64,000 bases of DNA from Warburgia ugandensis (GCA_035236585.1 CP141130.1:31569501-31633500), one strand, 5' to 3'; shown: positions 24,901 to 37,226, numbered from the stretch's first letter. A program made the numbers and translations. The notes: generated by a model from the sequence alone, not told the origin.

Positions 24901-25240
24901 AATTGTTATGGTTGGATGTGTTGAATGACAAATTAGACCCTGGGTCATATTACAATTTGATTTGTTACTTGTATTTCTTTTCTTGACGAGTGTTCAGCCA
25001 CATTTTCAAAATTTTGAAGAGTATGCTGCATATTATACTTAGTTTTATTTATTGTCATGGGTTGAATGCTTAGTTTTAATTTTTGTCTTGAATCAAATGA
25101 CCCCCTGGGTTTTCTTTTGGTATTTCACTTGATAATATTATTGCAATTATAATGAAATATATGTTTTACATCTTATAAGGATCCAAACTATTTTAAATCA
25201 TTATTATATGAAAATTGGTTTTAGGAAACCCAGGGTGTCA
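21929..25240 (+). mobile_element. 5' LTR of gypsy D (Tekay/Del-type chromovirus)
   Basis: The LTR starts TGTAATACCCTTAATTTTGA and ends ...CAGGGTGTCA, 3,312 bp, directly before a primer-binding site. The 3' LTR at 29750 begins with almost the same words. Compared with the 3' LTR it lacks a block of about 115 bp (30087-30205 there) and one of about 600 bp (31843-32445 there) that carries the TATA box. It has about 80 bp near 23620-23700 and a further 40-50 bp near 23780 that the 3' LTR has lost. Long LTRs of over 3 kb fit the Tekay/Del lineage. Confidence 0.85.
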
Positions 25241-25245
25241 TAGCT

Positions 25246-25258
25246 TGGTATTAGAGCC
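25246..25258 (+). other. Primer-binding site of D (initiator Met-tRNA type)
   Basis: TGGTATTAGAGCC, one change from the TGGTATCAGAGCC site complementary to the 3' end of plant initiator Met-tRNA, five nt after the LTR end. Confidence 0.85.
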
Positions 25259-25373
25259 TAGTCTACTCCATCATCACAACTCCAAAGGTTCATTATGGTT
25301 AACAACCCATGAGTTAATACTAAACCTAAGATAAAGGAAAGACTTATATGATGTAACATTGGAACTTTGAGAA

Positions 25374-26560
25374 ATGGCCCCTCGAAGAAAGACAAGGTCC
25401 ACCCCCACTCCACCAGTTCCCACCCTTGCCAAGTTACAAGGCAAGAGAAACATTAAGCAGACCTAGTGGCCCTAGTGGCATAGGTTTTATACCACATATC
25501 CATTAGTATATTCAGGCAGCAGGACAAGCTACACACTCAGCCCCTATGGCAATTACTATTGCAGCTCAGGCAAACTCATCGGTATAGTCATTACATTAGG
25601 TGTCGACAGCACCTGCACTAGGTGTCATTAAGGGAGAAGCCTCGGGTAGTCACAATGAATTAGCTAGCTTGCTAGAGAGGTTCTAGAAGATGGTGCCACA
25701 CTTCTGCTAGAAGGGTGACATCAAAGAGGCTGAGCGGTGGTTATTTGAGGTCAAGAGACATTAGAGGCTATGAGGATTCCCTCGGAGGATCAAGTTAGAT
25801 TGGAAGCCTACCTACCGATGAGAGAGGCTGGATTTTGGTGGCAGACAGAGTAGAAGATATGCCCTTTCTCTATAGAGCCATTCACATGGGAGGACTTCAG
25901 GAGAGTTTTTGACGATCAATACTTCCCATCTCATGCCTTATAGGCCTTGAAGCTGGAGTTTGCCACCCTAGAGTAGTAGAATAAGATGGTTCAATAATAC
26001 TTGAACTGATTCACGAGATTGTGAAGGTTTGCATTGAGTCCCTTTGCTTTGGATAACGAGGGAATAGATCAATTTGTAGATGGACTAATACCCAATTGAG
26101 GAATAAAGTGATTATTTCTCAACCTACGACCATACAAGAGGCTGCAGATATGGCCTCCATGTTAGAGAGGGATTTTCTATGGGCATGGGGAGGTCAGAGT
26201 CATCCCATTAAGGGAAAGAGACCCTTTACATTTACTCAGCCTCATAGAGCTCCAGTTTAGCACAGGCCAATAGATAGAAGAGAGACCATGATAGAAAGGT
26301 ATGCCTTAGATGTAAGGGTCGACACCTAGGATGACCTGTCCTAGGCTGGGTAGACAGTAGCAGAATCCACAACAATAGCAATAGTTCCTTTAGTAGAGAT
26401 AGCCATTCAAGTGCTATGACTGTGTCAAGATAGGGCATATTCATAGGGAGTGCCTAAAGGAGCAAAGAGATAGACCCATAAAGATTGGCGCCAGTGGAGA
26501 TTCAACACCACATAGTCAAGGGAAAGTCTTCACCGTCACTTCGGGACAGGCATAGTCCTT
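25374..26560 (+). pseudogene. Gag of gypsy D with CCHC zinc knuckle
   Basis: Starts at an ATG (25374; MAPRRKTRSTPTPP). The gag core follows with VRLEAYLPMREAGFWW and FTWEDFRRVFDDQYFP (about 25780-25930) and LNRFARFALSPFA-like words, then a zinc knuckle CYDCVKIGHIHREC at 26412-26453 with intact Cys-X2-Cys-X4-His-X4-Cys spacing. A second upstream Cys pair remains near 26300. Many TAG stops and frame changes destroy the frame, and several are consistent with C-to-T change of CAG or TGG codons. Gag would form the virus-like particle in the cytoplasm. Confidence 0.85.
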
Positions 26561-26564
26561 GAAC

Positions 26565-26890
26565 TAGGTTGTAGAAGTTATCTTCCTTATCATAGATAGG
26601 CATGCTAGGATCCTCTTTGATTCAGGGTCCACTCATTCCTTTATTTCCTCTACATTTGCATCTTGCCTTGATATGCGTGCTTGTAAGTTAGTGTTTGGAC
26701 TAGATATATTGATGCTAGTTGGAGAGTCGACAGAGGCTATTGAATATTTTGTTAGACATGGTGGATTATGACATCATCCTAGGGATGGATTGGTTGACTA
26801 CTTACTAAGCTACTATGGACTACCGTAAGAAGCAGGTTATATTTAAGGTGCCTGGTCAAATAGTGATCTTATTCCAGGGCAGCACGGTAT
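26565..26890 (+). pseudogene. Aspartic protease of gypsy D
   Basis: RILFDSGSTHSFIS, with the active-site Asp-Ser-Gly at 26619-26627, then a flap-like segment and the VDYDIILGMDWL-type end around 26760-26800, partly out of frame. The catalytic triad itself is kept, but the frame changes before and after it. Confidence 0.8.
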
Positions 26891-26899
26891 TATGAGCGA

Positions 26900-28353
26900 G
26901 GGTGCCTGGTATTCTTAGCCTGCATGACAGTAGTGGATGGCAAATAGCCACGCATAGAGGAATCGATGTTGTACATGTTTTTCTTGAGGAGTTATCAAGA
27001 TTACCACCACATAGGGAGATAGACTTTATGATAGATCTGGTACCAAGTACATCACATATTTCTAAAGCACCATATAGAATGGCCCCAGTCGTTGAGGGAG
27101 CTCAAGGTTCAATTGTAGGAATTACTTGATAGAGGTTTTATCAAGCCAAGTGGGTCTCCTTGGGAAGCGCTAATACTTTTTGTGAAGAAAAATGACATAT
27201 CGTTGAGGTTGTGTATCGATTATTGGTTATTGAACAACGTTCCCTTGCCTCACATTGATGATTTTTTTTACCAGCTCCAATTAGCGCAAGTGTTCTTAAG
27301 GATAGATCTGAGATCAGGCTACCACCAGTTGTGAATCAAATAGGAGGACATCCTTGAGACTACTTTTAGGACTCGCTATGGCCACTACAAGTTCCTATTG
27401 ATGCCTTTTGGGTTGACTAATGCACTGGCAATGTTTATGGACTTGATGAACCAGGCCTTTTTGAGCTTATTTGGATAAGTTCATTATCATCTTTGTAGAT
27501 GATATCCTAGTCTACTCTCCTAGCCACAAAGCACATAGGCAACACCTTTATACGGTGTTGGACACCCGTCGTTGCCATCATTTGTTCGTGAAGTTCAGTA
27601 AGTGTGATTTTTTATTGGACCAGGTGCAATTTTTAGGCCACGTGGTATCAAAGGATGGAGTGGCTATAGACTTGGCCAAGGTGGAGGCAGTGCTAAATTT
27701 GAAGAGGCCTATGACAGTGACTAAGATACATATTTTTCTTAGGTTGGTAGGGTATTATCATAGGTTCATTGAAGGATTTTTGAGGATTGCATTGCCATTG
27801 ACTACCCTGACTAGGAAGGACACTAAGGTTGTTTGGAGTGATGCTTGTGAGGAGAGCTTTCAAGAGCTGAAGAGGAGACTTACTATAGTACCAGTGTTGA
27901 CATTGCCCCCATGTTTTGGAGGTTATGTGGTTTATTGTGACACCTTTGGTAAGGAACTAGGAGTAGTACTGATGCAGCATGGCAAGGTGATCGCCTATGA
28001 GCCCAGGCAACTGAAGACACATGAGGTGAATTACCCAACCCATGATTTTAACAATGGTGGTATTTGTGTTGAAGTCCTAGAGACATTACTTGTATAGAGA
28101 GAAGTTTGAGGTATTCATTGGTCACAAGAGCCTCAAGCACTTCTTTACTAAGAGCTATTTGAACATGAGGCAGTGTAGGTGGATGGAGTACCTCAAGGAC
28201 TTCAACTTCACATTTCAATACCACCTTGGGAAAGCAAATGTTGTTACAAATGCCTTGAGCCAGAAGTTGAGAGCAATGATTGCTAACCTATCAGCCAAGT
28301 CTAGATTCCTTGACAAGATATTACATGCACATATAAAGGATGTAGAGACCTAG
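26900..28353 (+). pseudogene. Reverse transcriptase and RNase H of gypsy D
   Basis: RT begins near 26960 ([17 protein letters not shown]) and the APYRMAP segment is readable. After a frame change the [14 protein letters not shown] and [12 protein letters not shown] segments follow. A one-base shift in a T run near 27455 and a TGA precede a long open frame, 27471-28097, with IIFVDDILVY (catalytic Asp-Asp at 27498-27503) and LGHVVSKDG. RNase H is damaged: it reads CDTFGKELG at the first catalytic Asp region, IGHKSL where a conserved Asp is expected, and TNALSQK in place of the usual DALSRK-type end. A stop at 28095-28097 separates the last RNase H part (28090-28353). Confidence 0.9.
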
Positions 28354-28399
28354 AACATGGCAGACAAGGCCAATTTTACTAAAGGACTAGATAGTGGTG

Positions 28400-29690
28400 T
28401 TAGATTTAGGGGCAAGCTAGTAGTTCCTACAAAGGACAAGTTGAGGTGTGATTTACTTTAGGAGGCTCACCAGTCCTAGTATACAATTCACCACAGAGGC
28501 ACGAAGACATACCAAGATCTAAGACAACACTTCTAGTGGAACAGGATGAAGAAGGATGTCAAGGAATGTGTAGCTCAATGTTTGACCTGTCAATAGGTCA
28601 AGGCTGAGCATTGGCAACCATCTAGGTTGCTTTAGACATTGGACCTCCCAAAGTGGAGATGTGATCACCTCACTATGGATTTCATAGTGGGCCTTCTGAG
28701 GACAGCTAGCCTACATGATATGATATTGGTTATCGTTGATAGATTAACAAAGTTTGCACATTTTCTCCCCATTAGATAGAGCCAAATGATGGACAATTTG
28801 CACATTTTCTCCCCTTGATGATCATTTTAGATAGAGATACTCCATTTACATCAAAGTACTTGTAGTGTGTTTAAGAGGCCTAAGGGTCGAGATTGAGATT
28901 CAACGTGGCTTTCTACCCCTAGACAGATGACCAGACGGAAAAGACCATTCAGACTATTGAGGACATGTTGAGGGCTTGTGCTATGGACTAGAAAGGTAGT
29001 TGGGACGATCACTTGCCACTTGTAGAGTTTGCACATAATAATAACTACCACGTGAGCATCGGCATGGCCTCGTACGAGGTACCTTACAGTAGACCTTGTC
29101 CATCACCTTTATGTTGGAGCAATGTGGGAGAGGGAGGTATCATGAAATCTAAGCTAGTGGAATAGTGTGCCAGGAAGGTCCAATTGATTCAAAAATGACT
29201 GTTCGCAATTCACAGCTGTGAGAAGAGTTATGTTGACAAGAGACAGAAGGATCTAGAGTTTACTGTTGGTCAGCATGCATTCTTGGAAGGTTCCCCTATG
29301 AAGGGAGTGATGAAATTTGGTAGAAAGGGGAAACTTACTCCCAGATACATCGGCGCTTTCAAGATCTTAAGGAGGTTTGGAGCTATTGCTTACAAGCTGG
29401 CTTTAGCCCCACTGCTGATTGATGTTCATGATGTCGTTCATGATGTCTTTCATGTGTCCATGCTGAGGAAATACATGCCATACCCTTTCCACATACTTGA
29501 GAAGATTCCTAGAGATTTGAAACCTAATTTAACATTTGAGGAGAGGCCAATACAAATTTTGGGTAGTAAAGTTCAAGAGTTGATGACTAAGACCATTCCA
29601 TTAGTCAAAGTTCTCTAGCACCGTCACTATATACAGGAGGCCATGTTGGAGACTGGAGACGAGATGAGACGGATCCATCTAGAGTTATTT
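28400..29690 (+). pseudogene. Integrase of gypsy D with C-terminal GPY/F and chromodomain-like end
   Basis: HHCC zinc finger remnant at about 28480-28600 (MKKDVKECVAQCLTC), a core with MDFIVGL (first catalytic Asp region) and LDRDTPFTSKY (second). Between them about 30-35 nt are missing and an 18 bp word is repeated (28753-28770 and 28797-28814). The C-terminal part is open from 29283 to 29618 and has KLTPRYIGAFKILRRFG, the GPY/F-type motif, and FHVSMLRKY. The end PIQILGSKVQELMTK with IPLVKVL resembles the start of the chromodomain-like tail of Tekay/Del elements. Stops occur throughout 28600-29280. Confidence 0.88.
28753..28814 (+). repeat. 18 bp direct repeat at a deletion in the D integrase
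   Basis: TTTGCACATTTTCTCCCC occurs at 28753-28770 and 28797-28814. The normal codons between the first and second catalytic Asp are partly missing at this spot. Confidence 0.75.
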
Positions 29691-29736
29691 GTATAGTTGT
29701 ATGTATGTACAAAAATTTTGAGGACAAAATTTTTAT

Positions 29737-29749
29737 AAGGAGGGAAGAA
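29737..29749 (+). other. Polypurine tract of D
   Basis: aaggagggaagaa directly before the 3' LTR start; it would prime plus-strand synthesis. The words before it match the A element at 2250-2284. Confidence 0.85.
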
Positions 29750-30818
29750 TGTAATACCCTTAATTTTGAAGAAATTATACAAATGCATAAATTACAAATT
29801 TTCCAAAATTTTGTGAGGAAATGGAACTCCAGGAGATTAGAATTTTGTAGAGATTGATTCACTAGTTGAAACATCAATATTTGGAATGTACGTAAAAATG
29901 GAATTTGACGATGCAAAAAATGCTAAAATTAGAGGTCAAACATAAATTCTTTAATTATTTTAATTAAGGTAATTAAATAAATTAAATAAAAAGGATAGAA
30001 TGGTAATTACCCATGCGTGGGGCCCTCTGACAAGACATGCAATCTCACCATTTGATGTGTCATTATTGGCAGATAAAGGGGTGATTACCAGCATATATTG
30101 CCAGTAATCATTTTCCCATCAATTAATAAAATAAAATAAAAATAAAAATGAATGCATTGAAATCGCAGTTATTTCTCCCCTTATCTCCCTCTTTTTCCCC
30201 TTCGGTCAACTGCGGTGCTGGCCACCTCCTCCGACAACCTATAAACGATGTGGTGAACTCTATCGACGACGTCGTACCCGAATTGTGATCGGACAATGAT
30301 TTTCAGGAAAATTCGACATAGGTAGGCCATCCACTCCTCTGTTCTCTCTTGCATTCTTTTGATTTCCTCTCCTTTCCCTCCTAACTCCAACTGCCATCAT
30401 TGTGACCATTTTTTGATGACCAAAAACAATGAAACTGACTATTGAAAAATATAGTCGATGAAACAGTGTTGGATCAACGATTTGAACAATTCATCTAGTT
30501 CATCAGGTGATTCTAAGTAAAAACCCTTTAATTTCATGAAAATCCATTAAGAAATGATGTTGGAAATTGAGAAAAATAGTAGTTAGCGTAATTTTACAAA
30601 CCTTGATTAAATTTGGCCAAAAACCCAAGATTCTAGTAGAATTTTTACATAAAAACTAAAGGGAACTCTAATTTAGGAAATTCCAAACAAGTCTCTACAA
30701 TTTTGTGGTGTTTTCATATTGTAAGTCACCGGCGATAATTGGAATCCGGTTACCTTCTCCAATAATGATGACTTTTTTTGCTGATAGAATTCAATCAAGG
30801 AAAATTTGTTTCATAATA

Positions 30819-30856
30819 GAAAAGTTTCAAGGACAGCTCAGATGGATGATCTAAGC
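30819..30856 (+). repeat. Target site duplication of LINE 1, left
   Basis: 38 bp, starting gaaaagtttc and ending gatctaagc; the partner at 31698-31735 differs at three positions. The 5' LTR has one copy of this segment, confirming a duplication. Confidence 0.8.
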
Positions 30857-31664
30857 TGCATGAGGAGATTCCCTCGTCATGTTATTTGCAGATGATATAG
30901 TCTTACTTGATGAGACAAGGGAGGGTGTAAATATAAACTAGAATTATGGAGAGAAGCATTAGAATCTGAAGGATTTAAAATTAATCGAACTAAGACAGAA
31001 TATATGGAATGTAATTTTAGTAAGGAGAGTAGGAGTAGAACACTAGTCAAGATTGATAACCAAGAAGTCCCCGTCAAAGACCACTTTCGGTACTTAGGAT
31101 CAATAATTCATGAGAGTGGAGAGATTAAGAGGGAGGTTATCCAGAGAATTCAAGCGGGTTGGAACAAATGGAGATGTGCATCTGGAGTTTTGTGTGATCG
31201 ACGGGTGCCACTCAAACTAAAAGTAAAATTCTTTAGGATGGCCATAAGGCCGGCCATGCTCTATGGATCAGAATGTTGGGCAGTTAAGGAACATCATACT
31301 CATAGGATGAGCGTCACATAAATGAGGATGTTGAGATGGATGAGTGGTAAGACAAGAAAAGATAGAATTCAAAATGAAAATATTCGAGGAAATTTAGGGA
31401 TAGCACCAGTAGGTTATAAAATGAGAGAGACTAGACTTAGATGGTTTGGACATATTCAAAGGAGACCAACAATGGCACCGATTAGAAGAAGTGAGGCAAT
31501 ACAAGTAGAAAGTTTTAAAAGGGCAAGGGGAAGGCCCAAAAGAATGTGGAATAGAAGTAGTGAGGAAAGATTTAAAAACTTTGGGACTAAATGAAGACAT
31601 GGTATTTAATAGTGGAATGGAGGAATAAGATTCATGTGGCTGACCCCTAATTGGGATAAGGTCT

Positions 31665-31695
<31 letters not shown>

Positions 31696-31697
31696 TT
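30857..31697 (+). pseudogene. RTE-type LINE, 5'-truncated RT C-terminal part
   Basis: The copy begins inside the RT just before LVMLFADDIVLLDE, the catalytic Ala-Asp-Asp motif (about 30884-30925). It continues through HFRYLGSIIHESGEI, GWNKWRCASGVLCD, AIRPAMLYGSECW, MRMLRWMSGKTRKD and ETRLRWFGHIQRRP, the order seen in plant RTE-clade elements. Frames 31004-31321 and 31322-31594 are open, separated by one stop; the end is frame-shifted. It closes with taattgggataaggtcttga and a (TGA)n tail (about 31667-31693), the short-repeat tail typical of RTE. It sits in the D 3' LTR between 38 bp duplications. Confidence 0.9.
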
Positions 31698-31735
31698 GAA
31701 AACTCTCAAGTACAGCTCAGATGGATGATCTAAGC
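31698..31735 (+). repeat. Target site duplication of LINE 1, right
   Basis: 38 bp partner of 30819-30856, directly after the LINE tail. Confidence 0.8.
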
Positions 31736-31951
31736 CATTCATTGAGTTCCTGGACCCTCAAAGCCCTAGGAACAATGAAAATAGTAAGATTTTTGGATGA
31801 TCTAGAGTGTAGATTAAAGGAAAATGGAACGGATAGTCTAGGCGCATGGTCCTTGATGGACGTCGTGCCCAGGACACATCCTGGGGATGTACACTAGAAT
31901 GTGTGCAATGGGTGCGACTGTGCTCCTTGTTCTCAGTGGGGACAAGACTCA

Positions 31952-32080
31952 AGTGCATCTTGGTGACTGAGATGCACATGTGTGCATCTTGGCAACTAAA
32001 ACACACATGTGTGCATCCTGGCAACTGAGACACACGTGCATCCCAAAACACATCATAGACGCAGTGCATCTTGGTGACAT
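31952..32080 (+). repeat. About 29 bp minisatellite in the D 3' LTR
   Basis: Four imperfect units built on gtgcatcttggcaactgaga and a cacacatgt spacer start near 31953, 31982, 32011 and 32036. A single partial unit (gtgcatcttggtgacat) lies at about 32066-32082. The block is absent from the 5' LTR. Confidence 0.75.
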
Positions 32081-32160
32081 CATTTTTTCACTTTCTCTAT
32101 CTAGATTTTAATTAGATTGTTAAAATTGATCTAAAATAGTAAAATAACAATTCAGGAGGC

Positions 32161-32168
32161 TATATAAG
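32161..32168 (+). promoter_or_regulatory. TATA box in D 3' LTR
   Basis: TATATAAG on the sense strand, about 100 bp after the minisatellite. The 5' LTR lacks the whole block that contains it. Confidence 0.5.
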
Positions 32169-32453
32169 CCCAAATTTTGATCCCAGGCATTCATTGGACT
32201 TGCCTTATGACACAGACATGAATCCATCATCAGAATTATGATCCAACCAATCTAATTGGTTCAAATCCTTTAGATATCACTTAATAACTTAGATTGGCTT
32301 TATGAGGGGATGATTAGGCCTTCAAAGTTGAGCAATTATTTGATTTAGCAAATAGAATGATGGATTTGATGATTAGATCACATGTATTAGTTAAGAAAAT
32401 TGATCTTGAACATTGATCTAAGTATGGACTTTAGATCTGGTATATCGAGGATC

Positions 32454-32458
32454 GATCA
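32454..32458 (+). repeat. Target site duplication of solo LTR B, left
   Basis: gatca; the partner at 37796-37800 is gattg (two transitions). Counting it once restores collinearity with 23032-23052 of the 5' LTR, where the 21 positions differ only by five transitions. Confidence 0.6.
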
Positions 32459-32835
32459 TGTGAAGACTTAGGTTTGTGAAATACATTTTCATTAATACTT
32501 TTCAAATGGTTGTCAACCAATTTTGCAAACAATTTGAAAACTAAGTAGCAGAAATTTTTTTCTTTAAATTTTTTTTCAGAAAACTCAAATGCCACATTTC
32601 ACTCACATATACGTACATAATTTTGTGTACAACATATGTTTCCAAAGAAACTCATTTTATTAAAATTGTAGGATCGATCCAGTCATTCACATACATAGCC
32701 CCTTTATTATATCTTATGTCCAAAAATATACAAATCAAAATACAATCCAATCCTTTCACAAATATGCATAGTCTTGATCAACAGTATGGTCTTCATCTTC
32801 CCATGTTGTATCCCTCCATTCCGTTCTTTCTATAT

Positions 32836-32875
32836 CTGAGATATTGTAAACATTCAAACATTTACAATATCTCAG
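32836..32875. repeat. LTR hairpin, copy in B
   Basis: Arms CTGAGATATTGTAAA and TTTACAATATCTCAG are perfectly complementary over 15 bp around a 10 nt loop. Homologous hairpins are in A and C. Confidence 0.8.
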
Positions 32876-33055
32876 AAAGCTATGCTTGGTAGGGGATTCA
32901 AGAACATATGGAATTGTATAATTCAAATGTGTAGCATTCATAATCATCACATACTTCAATTTCCATGAACCATACCATATAAGATCATTCAATCATAAAA
33001 TTTATCATGTAACATCCATTATGGTAATTCCAAACCGCTCACCACTATATCGTAT

Positions 33056-33077
33056 ATATGTATATATATATATATAG
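33056..33077. repeat. (TA)n microsatellite in B
   Basis: Short TATG/TATA run near 33052-33077. Confidence 0.8.
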
Positions 33078-34632
33078 TAAAAAAACCATGAAAAATAGTC
33101 AATATCTCAAACAACAATATCCATACTCAGATATATTGAGTTGATAAATCATCCAGACTTTTGCTGAGAAAATACTCCCTCTTTAGGTCAGTATTGGCAT
33201 CTCACTATGCCTCGCATCATATGTAAAATACTCAAGGACTACCATGCTATAGTTTGATCCGTACTAACACACTCGGATAACTATCCTATTCACCACAGAT
33301 ACCACGATGGAAAATATTGTGTCACTGCCCATATGGGGAGACAGGGCTTTCATAGTGGGGCCTTCCCATAATTGCCCCACCCAACTTTTAGCCTCTTTGG
33401 GCAAGGTATCATAACATCATCAAATTTCAGGAAACGGATGGCCAAACCCTTATAACTTCCCTAGTATAGCATCCTCAGGCTTATGCCTGTTTAAAACAAA
33501 ACCATAAGCCTTCATGCTTGTATCTAAAATACTTCTTGTACATCTCAGATGATATGTCTGTTTATATTATCATTCTCGTATTCAATATCCTCATACAAAG
33601 GATATGATTTTATTTCTAGATTTAGTGATCCTTATTTACAATAAATGATACACATATTCTTATAAGTTTAGGGATTAATCATTTATTATAAATGATCCCC
33701 ATTTCCTTTAATTTGGTATTTGTATACCAAATGTTATTAAGTGTAAGGATACTCATTTGATACAAATGATCTCCATTATTATTATGTTCTTACCTAAGTT
33801 TAGAGGTAATCACAAATGATACCCAGGTATTTATCATGTATTCCATCTAATTTCAACAATTATTTCTATCTCATATGCATGAATTATGATTCAAATGTAA
33901 CTAAACATATTATCATCCTTAAGCATTATAATGTCTATGAATAACAAAAATTCCACAGACCATAGGCCTTTTATTCTTAAAGTTCCACCTCCCTTCATGT
34001 AGTGATCCATCCCTTCAGATCCTCCATGATTGACATATGTAATCTATCAATACATACATACTACCATGATTTGTACAATTTTGGATAATCTCCTATCTAT
34101 ATTCCCTATCTAATCTTGTCCTTTGATATAAAGGATCTAGATCTGTCATGTGTTCCTATCATCCATATAATCTATCTTCCTCAGATAGTATTTTATCCTA
34201 TTGATTAATAGATCTGACAGTTAGAATGATCTTCTAACATTTCAGATCTAAGTATTTTCTATCTCTAAGTCTTTGTGTGTCCATCTCCTTGATCTTGATC
34301 TTTCATAGATCCTTTGATCAACAATCTATACTTGTTGATAAAGATCAAGGACCTGGATCTTCTATCATCTAGTTCTTCTTTGATCCAAGTTCAGTTATTT
34401 GATCCTGGTTCTTTTCCTTAAATCATATTTGATCAAGGGTTTGGATTATCTAATCTAATGATCTAGATTTGATCTACAACATACATACTAATAAGCATAC
34501 ATACTAACTACAATACAATGCTATGATTCTTATTATTCTTGATCATTCAAGATCCTATGGATCTTGTTTGATAATCCTTATCTTACTTACAATTTTTATT
34601 AAAATTAGATATTTTACTAACCTTTTATGCTC

Positions 34633-34690
<58 letters not shown>
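34633..34690. repeat. (TTA)n expansion in solo LTR B
   Basis: About 19 TTA/ATT units. The homologous spots in C (7995-8009) and A (1321-1335) have only two or three units. Confidence 0.9.
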
Positions 34691-34693
<3 letters not shown>

Positions 34694-37226
34694 ACTAGTT
34701 AATGTTTTACTAGTTGAAGATAGATTATTTCATCCTAAGTCTAGACTGCTCCTCTTATTTCCAATTGACTAAGGTTTACCAATTGAATGGCTGAATACAA
34801 AATGGTTACTTCAATCCTCATGTAAGGAGGCATTTAGACCTTACAAACATCAAAGAAAGGTAGGGGAAGAGCAAGATTCTATTAGAAAATCCCCTTAACC
34901 ACCATGTTTAGCATTCACTAATGTGTCCTTAGCTCAACCTTTTATAAGGTTCCTATGAGCATTTTAACCCTAAGTACTCTTTCTAATTGATTTTAATTAA
35001 GTCCATGAACATTTAAAATGTCATTCATGGAGTTTCATTATTCTCCTAATTTGGGCCAAGGAAATGATATTCCTTATATTATCCTATTAACTATAGCCCT
35101 TACTATCATTCAGTCAATGTCATTCATTCCATGTATATGTCCTTCAACTCTATTTTCATCTAATTACATTTTCAATGTAATTTCATAACATAAGCATTAA
35201 AGCATAAATAAATAAATCTACAATTAAATCTACTAAGAAATAAAAGACAATTATAATAACATTCAATAATTCAAATGAAAATCTAACATGCCACAACTAT
35301 TCATCATGATCCAATAGTCATAGTTGATTTCTATCCCTTTTAGGGTTTAGATCTTGATATTTTCATTTTCCTTTAGATCTAATACATCTTCTTAATGTGA
35401 TTTCATCATTAGATCATTGATGCATCTCATCAAATGATATGATCCTTCTTGATCCACTGATCAAGAAGATCTTAAGTCATTTTATCCAGTTTAAGGGCAT
35501 AGATCTTAATCTATCCCAAATCATCATCATCAAGTCCATCAATACATATGGTATTAACTTCATATCATCATCCAAATACATCCATACTATCTCCTCCTTG
35601 ATCAAATTGATCAAGGGGATTACCATTCTTTTTTTTTTATGGATTTTACTACTTTTAAGGCTAGATCTCTTAAGATCTGCCAATTCAATTACATACAACC
35701 CATTTATTTAAGTTAGTATATAATTATATCATCATCCAAACTAATTTGAATGGTCTGATCATCTCAAATCTTGTAGATGAAAGATGTTAGTACACGTATC
35801 TACTTAAATTTAGAACATTTAATGTATTAAACTTATAATTTTATTGGTTCAATAGGTTCTCCTCATCAAGAGGAATCCAACCCAACTTTTCAATCTCAAT
35901 TTGGAGTTAAATTGAGATTAGACTTTAGATTTTAAGATTTCAGCCTGTTTTAAGGGTTGATATTTGATCTTACTATTTTTGTTTAATTTCTTGAACCCAT
36001 CTATCGGTTTAGATTTTCATTTTAAACTAATCTTGATCATGATCCAATACCATTGGCACAGATTTTACTAATTAGCACAAATAAATACTATTAAAAATAC
36101 AAATATTATGAGTTCAGTAACTTCTACAAGTGGCAAGGAAAGTACATAAACTTTCAAATCTAAAATCAAAGCTATATTGAGCTCTTAATTGAAGAAGTAA
36201 GGTTTCTATATAATTATTGGACGGCTGAGATCATTTCAACAGAAAATGATAAATGGAGGTCAGCTTGCACCTGTTACCTTCGATTACGCATCACCAGGGA
36301 TGGGTAACTATTGATAGGCGAGACGGCCCAGATCTGGACCATCGAATCGCCCAACATCGGATTTCTTCCATCCGTTATGATCAGGGCCCCAGATTTCATC
36401 TCCTAGCGTTTTTGGGCCCTAGGAAATCATCCAACGGTTCAAAAGATTCATCTGAGCCATCTATGATTAGATCTCCACCATCCAAGCTGAATCCATCATC
36501 TTCGAAGGATCAACGGCTGGGGGAGACCTTTTGGTGGCCAAAAAACACCCAAGAGATGCCAAATTTGAAAATAGAGGGTGAAGGGGACCTACTTGCACCT
36601 ATTCAGTGAAGTGAAGATCACTGGAGAAGGAGAAATAAGACTAGAATGGAGAAGAAAACTGGAATAAACCCTAGCCACCAGATAACTATTCAGTCCTTGA
36701 TTTCTCCAGTTTCGTCGTTGAACAAGGTCTAGAAATATGGGGCTTTTGAATATCCCATCATCCTGAAGATATTCAATGGTTCCAAATCTTATTCCATTGG
36801 TCAAATTGGACAAAAAAAGGCAAAGAACTTGTCGAATACAGAATTAGTACCATGCTTACACTTCATTTTGATTTTGTTGGAGATCCAACTGTTGGATCAT
36901 CATGAAATCTTAGGGGTTTTGTAGATCCTCTCATTCCATACAGATCCACCGGTGGAGATCTAATTCTGAAAAGTAGAATTGGATGGCTAGTTGAATCAAT
37001 TTTTTCTAGATGGAAACCCTGGTTCATTGAGGACGACGCGTCCCTGGACACTCCTGATGCAGACATAGGGGTCGTTTGCTCGGGTGCGTTTGGGGAACGC
37101 CCACAGAGAAAGAGAGAAAGAAAAGAGAATTGGGCGAGATTGGGGAGGATTTTGTAGTTGGAATTTTGGAACATTCTAGGGGACCTCATGAAGAACATTA
37201 GGAGAATTTTTGGGACTTTTATGATC

